From Alphaproteobacteria bacterium (GTDB lineage: Bacteria; Pseudomonadota; Alphaproteobacteria; Rhodobacterales; Rhodobacteraceae): a stretch of DNA of 64,000 nt. Shown here piece after piece: positions 8,086-16,624 of the stretch. The stretch covers positions 1 through 64,000 of the forward strand of contig JASBSZ010000001.1 in the NCBI GenBank assembly GCA_030148665.1, in the 5' to 3' direction. The translations under genes were made by a program, and so were the position numbers. The notes below the pieces were generated by a model. The model was not told where the DNA came from and did not search any database. It saw nothing but the letters and a program-made list of their open reading frames with translations. Numbering within the stretch: position 1 is the first letter of the stretch; each line of letters begins with the position of its first letter.

Positions 8086-8910
8086 ATGACCACCGCCAAC
8101 CGCGTCATTGCCGCGCTGTCCCTGGTGCTGGCCCTGGCAGTGCCAGCCCGCGCCCAGCTGCCCGATCTGGACCGGATCGTTCAGGTCACCCTGCTGCCGG
8201 GCTGGAAGATGGATGATGGCCGGCGCATGGGCGCCCTGCGCGTGACCCTTGCCCCCGGCTGGAAAACCTACTGGCGAACGACGGGCGGGGGTGCGGGAAT
8301 CGCGCCGCGCTTTGACTGGTCGGGCTCGACCAACCTGGCCGATGCCAGGCCTCTGTGGCCGCGCCCCGAGGTTCTGACCGAGGCAGGCCTTCAGGTGATC
8401 GGGTACGAGGACCAGTTGATCCTGCCCTTTGCGTTCACCGCGCGCGAACCTGGCCAGCCGATGCAGTTGAAAGCGCGGCTCGAGATGGGCGTGTGCAGCG
8501 AGGTGTGCATTCCGGTGGATCTGACCGTCAGCGCAGAGGGCGGCAACAGCACTGATGCCGACAATTTCCTGATCCGCCTGGCGCTGGACGACCAGATCAC
8601 GCCGGCGGCCAGGGCCGGCGTACAGGTCGTTTCCTGCAAGGTCGAGCCCATCGACGGCGGCTATCGCCTGCGCAGCGCCTTTCGCGTGCCCGACAGCCTG
8701 CGCGGCCCCGACACCGTGGTTTTCGAGCTGCCCGATCCCGATATCTGGACGGCGCCTGCAACGGTCTTGCGCAAGGGCGATATCGTCGAGGCAACAACCG
8801 AATTCGTGACCATGTCGGGGGATTCGTTCACGCTCGACCCGGGCCAGTTGCGCATGACCCTGATCGGGCCGGATTCGGCGGTCGAGAAACAGGGCTGCAC
8901 GGTGCCCTGA
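8086..8910 (+). CDS. Periplasmic protein with DsbD N-terminal-like domain
   Basis: A 274-residue protein with a signal peptide (residues 1-23, cleavage after ARA). Its domain resembles the periplasmic N-terminal domain of DsbD, including the paired cysteines C137 and C141 in CSEVCIP. In DsbD this pair relays reductant from the membrane domain to periplasmic clients such as DsbC or cytochrome c maturation factors. The membrane and C-terminal thioredoxin domains of full DsbD are missing, so it must work with a separate CcdA-like partner if it is a reductase. Two further cysteines lie in VVSCKV and at the extreme C-terminus. Confidence 0.85.
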   Translation: MTTANRVIAALSLVLALAVPARAQLPDLDRIVQVTLLPGWKMDDGRRMGALRVTLAPGWKTYWRTTGGGAGIAPRFDWSGSTNLADARPLWPRPEVLTEAGLQVIGYEDQLILPFAFTAREPGQPMQLKARLEMGVCSEVCIPVDLTVSAEGGNSTDADNFLIRLALDDQITPAARAGVQVVSCKVEPIDGGYRLRSAFRVPDSLRGPDTVVFELPDPDIWTAPATVLRKGDIVEATTEFVTMSGDSFTLDPGQLRMTLIGPDSAVEKQGCTVP

Positions 8911-9003
8911 CGGGGCAACCACGGGCAACGGGACGGGCGACCAGAGGGCGGCAGGGCTGCGGCCCCCCCATTACGCCGTCCGCCATATACGCTCAATATC
9001 CGC

Positions 9004-12000
9004 TCAGCCCCGCCTTGCCCGGCGTCGCATCAGGGGCCGCCCGGCCAGGGCCACCAGCCAGGCAAGCACCAGGATCACGGCACTTGCGCCGACAAACAGG
9101 CCCAGCGCCAGCACCCCTGTCGGCAGCCATGACGGCGCGGCCAGACGCAAGGCCAGCGCCGGCATGATATCCCCCGTGGCCGCATACCACCCCACGGTCG
9201 CGACATAACCGGCCAGCACCAGCGACAGCGCCAGCACCGCCAGCAGGCGCGCCGCACCCAGATGGTGCCCCCCCAGCAGCAGCCGCCGCAAGGCGTTGCT
9301 GCGCAGCGACAGATCGCGCTGGATGGCCAGCAGCGCCGGTACCAGCAGCAGCACCAGCACCAGACCGAACCCCAGGCCATAGCTCAGCGTGATGACCGTG
9401 GGCTTGAGGAACTGCGCCTGACGCGAGGTCTCGAACAGCAGCGGCGCCAGCCCCAGTACCGTGGTCAGCGTGGTCAGCAGGACCGGACGCAGACGGTCGG
9501 CGGTACCGTCCACGATGGCCGAGGTGATGTCACGTCGCTGCGCATATTCATCGACCGTGCCGACCAGAACGATGGAATCGTTGATGATGATGCCGCTCAT
9601 GCCGATCAGGCCGACCACGGTAAACATCGACAGGGGCACGTTCCAGGCATCATGGCCATAGATGGTTCCGACCAGGCCAAAGGGAATGATCGCCATGACG
9701 ATGACCGGGCGCGTCCAGCTGGAAAATATCCAGGCAAGGATCAGATAGATGCCGATCAGGGCCAGCAGAAAGCCCAGCTCGGCATCGGCCAGAAAGGCGT
9801 TTTCCTGTTCCGACAGCCCCGCCATGCGCCAGCCGACGCCATATTGCGATTCGACCGAGGGCAGGATGTCGTCGCGCAGCGCGGCGGTGATCGCGCTGGC
9901 GCGGGCGGCGTCATCGCCCGATATGTCGCCGGTGATCGTCAGCACCCGCAGCCCGTCCTCGCGCAGGACACTGGCAAAGCCCGCCTTGCGCGACACCGTC
10001 ACGATATCGCCCAGCGGCACCTGCGCGCCGCCGGGGCTGCGCATGATCATGCGTTCCAGAAAATCGGCCCGGGTCATGCGTTCGGGCAGCCTGACCGTGA
10101 TATCGGCCGAGCGCGTGCCCAGCGGATAGGATGCGGCCTTGATCCCGTTCAGCCGGTCTCGCAACGCCCGCGAAAGCCCCTCGACGGTGAAACCCAGCGC
10201 ACGGCCCCGTGCGGTGAGGTCCAGCACCAGCTCCTGCTTGTCATAGGTCAGGTCATCCTCGACCGCCGACACCTCGGAAAAACGCGCCAGCGCCGCCTTG
10301 ACTGCGACCGACGCCTTTTTCAGCGTCGCCGCCGAGCTACCGAAAAGCTGGATGTCGATGGCATCGCCCCCGGGGCCGCTGTGGCCGCCGCGAAAGCTCA
10401 GCACATCCAGCATCGGCGGTCGCCGGATCAGCGACTTGAGATCGGACAGGAACCGAAAGGTCGAATAGGGCCGCAGATCGCCATCGATCAGCTGGATCGA
10501 GACACCACCCAGCAGGTCGCGGTCGCGTGTCTGGGCCACCGCAAGGCCGCGCCCGGCCCCGCCGCCCACCTGCCCCAGGACGAATTTCACCGGATCGCGC
10601 CCGTAGCGGCCGGCGTATTCCTTGCCCAGCTTGCGGGCCGCATTCTGTATCTCGTGCATGAAGGCCAGGCTGTCGTCGCGGCTGGCGCCCTCGACCATCG
10701 CGAAGTTGGCCGAGATGGTCGCGCGCTCGGGCCCGCTGAAGAAGCGCCATGTGACCTGCCCGCGGACAAACAGGCTCAGCTGCCAGGCCAGCAGCGCGAT
10801 CACCCCCGCCACCACCGGATAGCGCAGCAGGATCACCAGGCGCATCAGGCGTTTGAACACCACCTCGCGAAACCAGGCGAATCCGCGATTGAAACTGTGG
10901 CTGGGCCAGTCGTACCAGCGCCGCCGCCGCGCCCCGTACAGCGCCCTGCTCATGTGATGGGGCAGGACAAGGAAACATTCGATCAACGAGGCCGTCAGCA
11001 CCGCGATGACGGTAAACGGTATGTCGGCGATCAGGGTGCCAAAGCGGCCCCGGATGGCCGTCAGCGCCAGAAAGGCCATGATCGTGGTCAGGGTCGCCGA
11101 AATCACCGGCGCGGCCATGCGGCGGGCGGCGTTCTCGGCCGCCTCGACCGGTGGCTCGCCCAGGCGCCGGGCGCGGAAATCGGCGTGCTCGCCCACCACG
11201 ATCGCATCGTCCACGATGATCCCCAGCGTGATGATCAGGGCAAACAGCGACACCATGTTGATGGTCAGCCCCGCCGCATACATCAGCGCAATGGTCGCGG
11301 CGACCGACACTGGAATCCCCGCCGCCACCCAGAAGGCCGTGCGCACGTCCAGAAACAGGAACAGCAGCAGCAGAACCAGGCCCAGCCCCACGATACCGTT
11401 GTCCATCAGCATGTTCAGCCGGTCGCTGATATTCTCGGCCCGCGCCCGCACCAGGCGCACCGTCACCCCCGCGGGCAGGCGGCTTTCCATGTCGCGGGCG
11501 ACCTTTTCGACGGTTTTCTGGATCGAGATGGCATCGCCCTGGGCGGTGCGATCGACTCGGATCGAGATCGCCGGGTTGTCACCGACGAAATAGCTGCGCT
11601 GGCGCGACACCCCGTTGACCGACAGGCGCGCGACATCGCGCACCCGCAGCTTGGCCCCGTCGGCCTGGGTACGGATGACGATATCGCCGATCTCGAGGGC
11701 ACCGCGCCGCGGCGTGCCGGTGCGTACCCTTGCGGTGCCTGCGGCCACCTCGCCGGCCGGGGCGGTGGCGACCTCGGCCCCAATCGCGGCCGCGACCTGG
11801 CGCATGGTCACGCCGTTGCGCGCGAGCGCCGCCTGATCGACCTCGACCACGGTTTCGGGCGCCTGCACGCCGCGGATGGTGACGCGCGTGACGCCCGCAC
11901 GAAACAGCGCCGTCTTGAAACTGTCGGCAAAGCGCGCAAGCTGGGCGACCGACACCGGCCCCGTGATCACCACATCGGTCACGCGGTCGCGCCACTGCGC

Positions 12001-12420
12001 GCGACGGATCACCGGATCCTCGGCGTCGTCGGGCAGGCCGGTCACGCTGTCAACGGCGGCCTTCACGTTCTTTTCCGCCTGCGTCATGTCCTGTCCGGGA
12101 CTGAAATCCAGCCGGATGATCGCCCGCCCCTCGCGCGAGGTGGACTGCGTGCTCTCGACGCCCTCGACGGCCAGCAGCGGCGGTTCGAGCAGCTGCACGA
12201 CGGCATTGTCCACATCCTCGGGGCTGGCGCCGGGCCAGACAACGGTGACGGTCACGGTTTCGATCACCACGTCCGGGAAGAATTGCGACCGGATGCGCGT
12301 GCCGGCAATCACCCCGAGCACCAGCATCACCACCATCAGCAGATTTGCCGCCGTCCGATGGCGCGTGAAATAGCTCAGGATTCCGCTGGCGGCCTGGCGC
12401 GGAAACCCCGGCAAGGCCAT
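9004..12420 (-). CDS. RND efflux permease (AcrB/MexB superfamily) with C-terminal extension
   Basis: A 1138-residue hydrophobe/amphiphile-efflux RND transporter. The first membrane helix is at about 25-45. Proton-relay aspartates D404 and D405 in VDDAIVV lie in TM4, and the duplicated layout of two large periplasmic loops is intact. The core ends near residue 1040 after TM12. About 95 further residues follow, with two predicted membrane segments. The gene begins one base after the adaptor's stop, and an upstream in-frame GTG is less likely. No outer-membrane channel or TetR-type regulator gene is adjacent, so substrates and partners cannot be inferred. Confidence 0.93.
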   Translation of the reverse strand: MALPGFPRQAASGILSYFTRHRTAANLLMVVMLVLGVIAGTRIRSQFFPDVVIETVTVTVVWPGASPEDVDNAVVQLLEPPLLAVEGVESTQSTSREGRAIIRLDFSPGQDMTQAEKNVKAAVDSVTGLPDDAEDPVIRRAQWRDRVTDVVITGPVSVAQLARFADSFKTALFRAGVTRVTIRGVQAPETVVEVDQAALARNGVTMRQVAAAIGAEVATAPAGEVAAGTARVRTGTPRRGALEIGDIVIRTQADGAKLRVRDVARLSVNGVSRQRSYFVGDNPAISIRVDRTAQGDAISIQKTVEKVARDMESRLPAGVTVRLVRARAENISDRLNMLMDNGIVGLGLVLLLLFLFLDVRTAFWVAAGIPVSVAATIALMYAAGLTINMVSLFALIITLGIIVDDAIVVGEHADFRARRLGEPPVEAAENAARRMAAPVISATLTTIMAFLALTAIRGRFGTLIADIPFTVIAVLTASLIECFLVLPHHMSRALYGARRRRWYDWPSHSFNRGFAWFREVVFKRLMRLVILLRYPVVAGVIALLAWQLSLFVRGQVTWRFFSGPERATISANFAMVEGASRDDSLAFMHEIQNAARKLGKEYAGRYGRDPVKFVLGQVGGGAGRGLAVAQTRDRDLLGGVSIQLIDGDLRPYSTFRFLSDLKSLIRRPPMLDVLSFRGGHSGPGGDAIDIQLFGSSAATLKKASVAVKAALARFSEVSAVEDDLTYDKQELVLDLTARGRALGFTVEGLSRALRDRLNGIKAASYPLGTRSADITVRLPERMTRADFLERMIMRSPGGAQVPLGDIVTVSRKAGFASVLREDGLRVLTITGDISGDDAARASAITAALRDDILPSVESQYGVGWRMAGLSEQENAFLADAELGFLLALIGIYLILAWIFSSWTRPVIVMAIIPFGLVGTIYGHDAWNVPLSMFTVVGLIGMSGIIINDSIVLVGTVDEYAQRRDITSAIVDGTADRLRPVLLTTLTTVLGLAPLLFETSRQAQFLKPTVITLSYGLGFGLVLVLLLVPALLAIQRDLSLRSNALRRLLLGGHHLGAARLLAVLALSLVLAGYVATVGWYAATGDIMPALALRLAAPSWLPTGVLALGLFVGASAVILVLAWLVALAGRPLMRRRARRG

Positions 12421-12421
12421 C

Positions 12422-13984
12422 TCAGCCCCCACCACGCGATTCGATGCGCGCGATCATGCGCGCGGGCACGCGCTCTCGGGCCAGCAGATCCAGAATCCGC
12501 CTGCGTCGCTCGGGGGGCAGGTCGCTGGAATTCACCCGCGCGATCAGGCGCGCACGCCTTTCGGGGCTGAGGCGGATCATCGCCCGCGCTCCCGTAGCCC
12601 CGTCGCCCGACGGATCACTATTGCCCGACGCATCATCCACCCCGGTCTTGTCCCCCCGGGGATCATTCTGGGCATCATCCCGGGCATCATCCTGGCCGCT
12701 CTCGGCGAGCGGCCTGACCTTGATCCCCGCCCCCAACAGGGGCGAACGACGCGCAACCACGCGCCGACCCACCAGCGCAGGCGCCGAAAGGATCACGTCG
12801 TTTCCCTGCCGCCGCAGCAGGGTGACAGGCTGTTCGCGCAGCCGGTCGCCCTTGTCGAGAACCAGAACGCGACCCTGCGCATCCAGGGCGGTCGCCGGCA
12901 GGATGACGGCGTTTTCGATGGCCGGTTCGGCAACCACGACCGAGACGAAATCCCCCGGCCGCAGCCCCGCACCCAGCGCCGATGGCAGGCTGGCAAACAG
13001 CAACCGCCCGGTCTGCCCCTTGCCGACCTCGGCGCTGACGCGTTCGATCCTGCCTCTCACCCGTCGCCCGGGTCCGCCCCGCGCCCCGCCGCGCTCGTCG
13101 AGCAGAACCGAAACCTTGCCCCCCACGCGACCGTCATTCCGGCGCAGGCGCGAAAACTGCGCCGTCGACAGGCGAAACGACACCTCCAGCGACGCCGCAT
13201 CAATCAGCCGCGCCAGGCGCTCGTTAGGGGCGACAAGACCGCCCTCGACCGCCGAAACATTGCTCAGAACACCATCGAATTCGGCCCGCAGAACGGTGTC
13301 GTCCAGCCGCCTCAGCGCATCATCCAGCGCAACCTGACGCCGTGTGAGACCCGTTTGCGCACGCGCAAGGCGGGCCTTTGCCTGGGCCAGCGCCTGGCGT
13401 TTGGCCAGAACCATCTGTCGGGCAGCCGCCGCCGCAAGGGCCGCACCCTCGACCGCCGCGTCGGTGCCCACCGCACGCGCAAGCAGCTTTTTCTGACGGG
13501 CAAGCGCACCGTCACGCAGCGCCGCCTGCGCCTGTGCGCCGGCCAGATCGTCGCGCGCCAGCCCGATGGCCTCTTGCGCCTGGGTCATCTCGGCGCGCGC
13601 ATCCGACAGGTTCGCCCGTGCGATCTCGACCGCGTTGCGTGCATCGGCCGGATCGAACCGCACCAGAACCTCGCCCCGGGAAACACGCCCCCCCTCGACG
13701 AATGACGGCGACAGCGCGATGATCGTGCCACCGCGCGGGGCGCGGATGTCCAGACGTCGGCGGGCGCGAATCTCGCCATAGGTCTCGATCACCGGATGGG
13801 CGGTCTGCAGACGCACCCGCGTGACGGCCACGGCAAAGACCCGCTCGCGCGCGGACCTGTCCTGGCCGGTGCGACTCATCCGGTTCTGGACCGCCTCGCG
13901 CAATACCGCCACGCCAAGGCCGAGCAGGCCCAGCGTCAACGACATCAGGAACAGGCCCGTCAGGCCGCGTCGCAGGAAACGCAT
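12422..13984 (-). CDS. HlyD/AcrA-type periplasmic adaptor of the RND pump
   Basis: A 520-residue membrane-fusion protein. It has an N-terminal membrane anchor (about 8-28), a split lipoyl domain around IRAPRGGTIIALSPSFVEGG, a long alanine-rich coiled-coil hairpin (about 120-230), then beta-barrel and membrane-proximal domains. It is longer than usual because of a roughly 90-residue C-terminal tail (about 431-520). That tail begins with an Asp/Gly/Asn-rich linker and ends in arginine-rich helices. The ATG at 13984 is preferred over a GTG nine bases upstream. The permease gene follows one base after its stop, which indicates an operon. Confidence 0.92.
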   Translation of the reverse strand: MRFLRRGLTGLFLMSLTLGLLGLGVAVLREAVQNRMSRTGQDRSARERVFAVAVTRVRLQTAHPVIETYGEIRARRRLDIRAPRGGTIIALSPSFVEGGRVSRGEVLVRFDPADARNAVEIARANLSDARAEMTQAQEAIGLARDDLAGAQAQAALRDGALARQKKLLARAVGTDAAVEGAALAAAAARQMVLAKRQALAQAKARLARAQTGLTRRQVALDDALRRLDDTVLRAEFDGVLSNVSAVEGGLVAPNERLARLIDAASLEVSFRLSTAQFSRLRRNDGRVGGKVSVLLDERGGARGGPGRRVRGRIERVSAEVGKGQTGRLLFASLPSALGAGLRPGDFVSVVVAEPAIENAVILPATALDAQGRVLVLDKGDRLREQPVTLLRRQGNDVILSAPALVGRRVVARRSPLLGAGIKVRPLAESGQDDARDDAQNDPRGDKTGVDDASGNSDPSGDGATGARAMIRLSPERRARLIARVNSSDLPPERRRRILDLLARERVPARMIARIESRGGG

Positions 13985-14107
13985 TTCAACCACGCCCTTT
14001 CAAAGCGCCATGAACAGGCGGGCACACTACCACGCCCGGCGGGGAAGTCCAGAAACGGGCACTGACACAAGCGTTACCCCCCGATCTCCCACGGGGTCGG
14101 CAAACGC

Positions 14108-14650
14108 TCAGCCGCGGCGCTTGTGCTCCTCCAGACGCGGCATCATCTCGACGAAATTGCAGGGCCGCAGGCGATAATCCAGCTGGTATTGCAGGATCTC
14201 GTCCCAGCCATCCTTGCACGCGCCGGGCGAGCCGGGCAGCGCAAAGATATAGGTGCCGTTGGCCACCCCGGCACAGGCGCGCGACTGTACGGCCGACGTG
14301 CCGATCTTCTGATAGGAAATCATCGTGAACAGGGTCGAAAAGGCGTCGATCTCCTTTTCGTAGACGTCGCGATGGGCCTCGACGGTCACATCGCGGCCGG
14401 TCAACCCGGTCCCGCCGGTCGAGATGATGATATCGACGCCGGGATCCAGCGACCAGGCCCGCAGCTGCGCTGCAATCTGATCGCGCTCGTCCCGGATGAT
14501 CTTGCGGTCGGCCAGCTTGTGGCCTGCGGCAGTCAACCGATCAACCAGCACCTGCCCGGAACGATCCTCGTCCATCTTGCGGGTATCGGATACCGTCAGA
14601 ACGGCGATGTTGAGGGGCACGAATTCCTTGCTTTCGTCGATACGCGACAT
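14108..14650 (-). CDS. moaB: Molybdenum cofactor biosynthesis protein B
   Basis: A 180-residue MoaB/MogA-fold protein. The molybdopterin-binding motif STGGTGLTGRD is near residues 80-90, and GSPGACKDGWD lies near the C-terminus. MoaB/MogA proteins adenylylate molybdopterin before molybdate insertion. Its ATG shares one base with the stop of the upstream uracil-DNA glycosylase gene (TGATG), so translation is coupled to an apparently unrelated function. The cofactor would serve the molybdenum hydroxylase at 39-43 kb, among others. Between this gene and the adaptor gene lie 123 bases with no clear feature. Confidence 0.93.
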   Translation of the reverse strand: MSRIDESKEFVPLNIAVLTVSDTRKMDEDRSGQVLVDRLTAAGHKLADRKIIRDERDQIAAQLRAWSLDPGVDIIISTGGTGLTGRDVTVEAHRDVYEKEIDAFSTLFTMISYQKIGTSAVQSRACAGVANGTYIFALPGSPGACKDGWDEILQYQLDYRLRPCNFVEMMPRLEEHKRRG

Positions 14651-15465
14651 CAATTCAAACCTTTCAGTCGTGACTGTATTTCCAGAAGATCCGCCCAGGC
14701 CTCGCGCTTGCGGGCCGGGCTGCGCAACAGATAGGCCGGGTGGAACATGGGCAATGCCGGGCGCTCAAAGGCCTGCGTCCACTGGCCGCGCAGCCGCGTG
14801 ATACCGCGCCGCCCGAGGACGGCCTGGCAGGCGATATTGCCCATCGGCACGATCAGATCGGGGCCGACCAGTTCCACATGACGCGCCAGAAAGGGCAGCA
14901 TCATGGCAATCTCGTCAGGCGTCGGGTCGCGGTTCTGCGGCGGCCGCCAGGGCAGGACATTGGCGATATAGACCGCGCTTTCCGCCTCTTGCGCCTTGCG
15001 CGAAAGCCCGATCGCCGCCAGCATCCTGTCCAGCAGCTTGCCCGCGCGCCCGACAAAGGGGAAACCCTCGCGATCCTCGTCGCGCCCCGGCGCCTCGCCG
15101 ATGATCATCAGCCGCGCCGCCGGGTTGCCATCGGCAAATACCAGATTGCGCGCACCCTTCTTCAGCTCGCACCCCTCAAAGGCATCAATCGCCGCACGCA
15201 GGGCCGGCAGGTCATGCGCCCCGGCCGCAAGCCTGCGCGCAACCTCGACCGCCTCGTCCAGCGGCGCCTTGTCCGAGCCAACCGCAGGCCGGGCCGCGGG
15301 GACCGCCTGTTTCACCACGGCAGGCGCGGGCCGATCCGCAACCTTTTCCGCGTCAGCCGCCTCGAACCGGTTGACCGGCTGCTCGCCAATCGCCTCGGTC
15401 GCGCCAAGCTCGACCAGCCAGGCAAGCTGGGCGAGGGCTTCGGCATGTGGATCAGATCCGGTCAC
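14650..15465 (-). CDS. Uracil-DNA glycosylase, family-4-like, lacking iron-sulfur cysteines
   Basis: A 271-residue glycosylase with family 4 UDG motifs: GEAPGRDED (residues 123-131), the uracil-pocket segment [19 protein letters not shown], and MFHPAYLLR near the C-terminus. Such enzymes remove uracil from DNA. Family 4 proteins hold a [4Fe-4S] cluster with four cysteines, but here I find only two: C99 in GCELKK and one in NIACQAV. The cluster therefore seems absent, as in some alphaproteobacterial UDGs. Residues 35-70 form a low-complexity linker. The gene is divergent from pyrB and coupled to moaB downstream. Confidence 0.88.
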   Translation of the reverse strand: MTGSDPHAEALAQLAWLVELGATEAIGEQPVNRFEAADAEKVADRPAPAVVKQAVPAARPAVGSDKAPLDEAVEVARRLAAGAHDLPALRAAIDAFEGCELKKGARNLVFADGNPAARLMIIGEAPGRDEDREGFPFVGRAGKLLDRMLAAIGLSRKAQEAESAVYIANVLPWRPPQNRDPTPDEIAMMLPFLARHVELVGPDLIVPMGNIACQAVLGRRGITRLRGQWTQAFERPALPMFHPAYLLRSPARKREAWADLLEIQSRLKGLN

Positions 15466-15531
15466 GGCAGCAGATTCCTTTCGCGTCGCAGCCTAAGCGC
15501 TCGAACGGAACGGGTAAATCCCCGAAGGATG

Positions 15532-15551
15532 CTTCTTCTTTGCCCAAATAC
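15532..15551 (-). repeat. Dispersed 20-nt intergenic motif, copy A
   Basis: On the minus strand this is GTATTT-GGG-CAAAGAAGAAG, one of four copies in the window (others at 25885, 35650 and 43539). It lies between the divergent glycosylase and pyrB genes. The surrounding bases are less GC-rich here than at the other copies. Confidence 0.8.
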
Positions 15552-15601
15552 TCATATCCCACACATGCCACCCGAAGCGCCCCCGGCGATCAAGACACCG
15601 C

Positions 15602-15630
15602 TTCAAACCCGCGCGCAAACCCCCTATAAC
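15602..15630 (+). promoter_or_regulatory. Candidate promoter for the pyrB operon
   Basis: TTCAAA (15602-15607) and TATAAC (15625-15630) are 17 bases apart and end 28 bases before the pyrB ATG. The -35 match is weak. Confidence 0.35.
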
Positions 15631-15658
15631 GGGCCACACACCGAACTGGGGATACAGC

Positions 15659-16624
15659 ATGGGTTTCACCGCGCGCCACCTGCTGGGGATCGAATCCCTG
15701 TCGAAAGACGACATCCTGACGATTCTCGATCTTGCAGAACATTATGTCACCCTGAACCGCCAGCCCAACAAGCACGCCAATGCGCTGGCGGGCCTCACCC
15801 AGATCAACATGTTCTTCGAGGCCTCGACCCGCACGCAAGCCAGTTTCGAGCTGGCCGGCAAGCGTCTGGGGGCCGACGTGATGAACATGGCCATGCAGGC
15901 ATCCAGCATCAAGAAGGGCGAAACCCTGATCGATACGGCGCTGACGCTGAACGCCATGCATCCCGACCTGCTGGTCGTCCGCCACCCCCATTCGGGTGCC
16001 GTCCGGCTGCTGGCCGACAAGGTCAACTGCGCGGTGCTGAACGCAGGCGACGGGCGCCACGAACACCCGACTCAGGCGCTCCTGGATGCGCTGACCATCC
16101 GCCGCGCCAAGGGCCGCCTGCAACGCCTGTCGATCGCCATCTGCGGCGACATAGCGCACTCGCGTGTCGCGCGCAGCAACATCCTGCTGCTGGGCAAGAT
16201 GGAAAACCGCATCCGCCTGATCGGGCCGCGCACGCTGATGCCCTCGGGCATTGCCGAATTCGGTGTCGAGGTCTTTGACGACATGCGCGAGGGGCTGAAA
16301 GATGTCGATGTGGTCATGATGCTGCGCCTCCAGCGCGAGCGCATGGACGGCGCCTTCATCCCCTCGAGCCGCGAATATTACCACCGCTGGGGGCTGGACG
16401 CCGAAAAGCTGGCGCTGGCGAAACCCGATGCCATCGTCATGCATCCGGGCCCCATGAACCGGGGGGTGGAAATCGACGGAACCATCGCCGACGACATCAA
16501 CCGCAGCGTCATTCAGGAACAGGTCGAAATGGGCGTGGCCGTGCGCATGGCCGCGATGGATCTGCTGGCACGAAACCTGCGCGCAAACGCCGGCGCCGGC
16601 AATGACGGGGGGGCATGGGCATGA
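15659..16624 (+). CDS. pyrB: Aspartate carbamoyltransferase catalytic subunit
   Basis: A 321-residue ATCase catalytic chain. The carbamoyl-phosphate motif STRT is at residues 56-59 and HPTQ at 136-139; the KGETL loop (86-90) and the C-terminal MHPGPMNRG are also present. It condenses carbamoyl phosphate with aspartate, the first committed step of pyrimidine synthesis. The stop overlaps the start of the pyrC-like gene (ATGA). No pyrI regulatory-chain gene follows. This matches the class of ATCases that assemble with a dihydroorotase or pseudo-dihydroorotase subunit instead. Confidence 0.97.
   Translation: MGFTARHLLGIESLSKDDILTILDLAEHYVTLNRQPNKHANALAGLTQINMFFEASTRTQASFELAGKRLGADVMNMAMQASSIKKGETLIDTALTLNAMHPDLLVVRHPHSGAVRLLADKVNCAVLNAGDGRHEHPTQALLDALTIRRAKGRLQRLSIAICGDIAHSRVARSNILLLGKMENRIRLIGPRTLMPSGIAEFGVEVFDDMREGLKDVDVVMMLRLQRERMDGAFIPSSREYYHRWGLDAEKLALAKPDAIVMHPGPMNRGVEIDGTIADDINRSVIQEQVEMGVAVRMAAMDLLARNLRANAGAGNDGGAWA

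Noticed and set aside
9262-12570. Open frame of 1102 codons on the plus strand
   Set aside because: It is exactly antisense to the RND permease. It is rich in His, Gln, Arg and Ala with no domain, as expected of the complement of a GC-rich gene.
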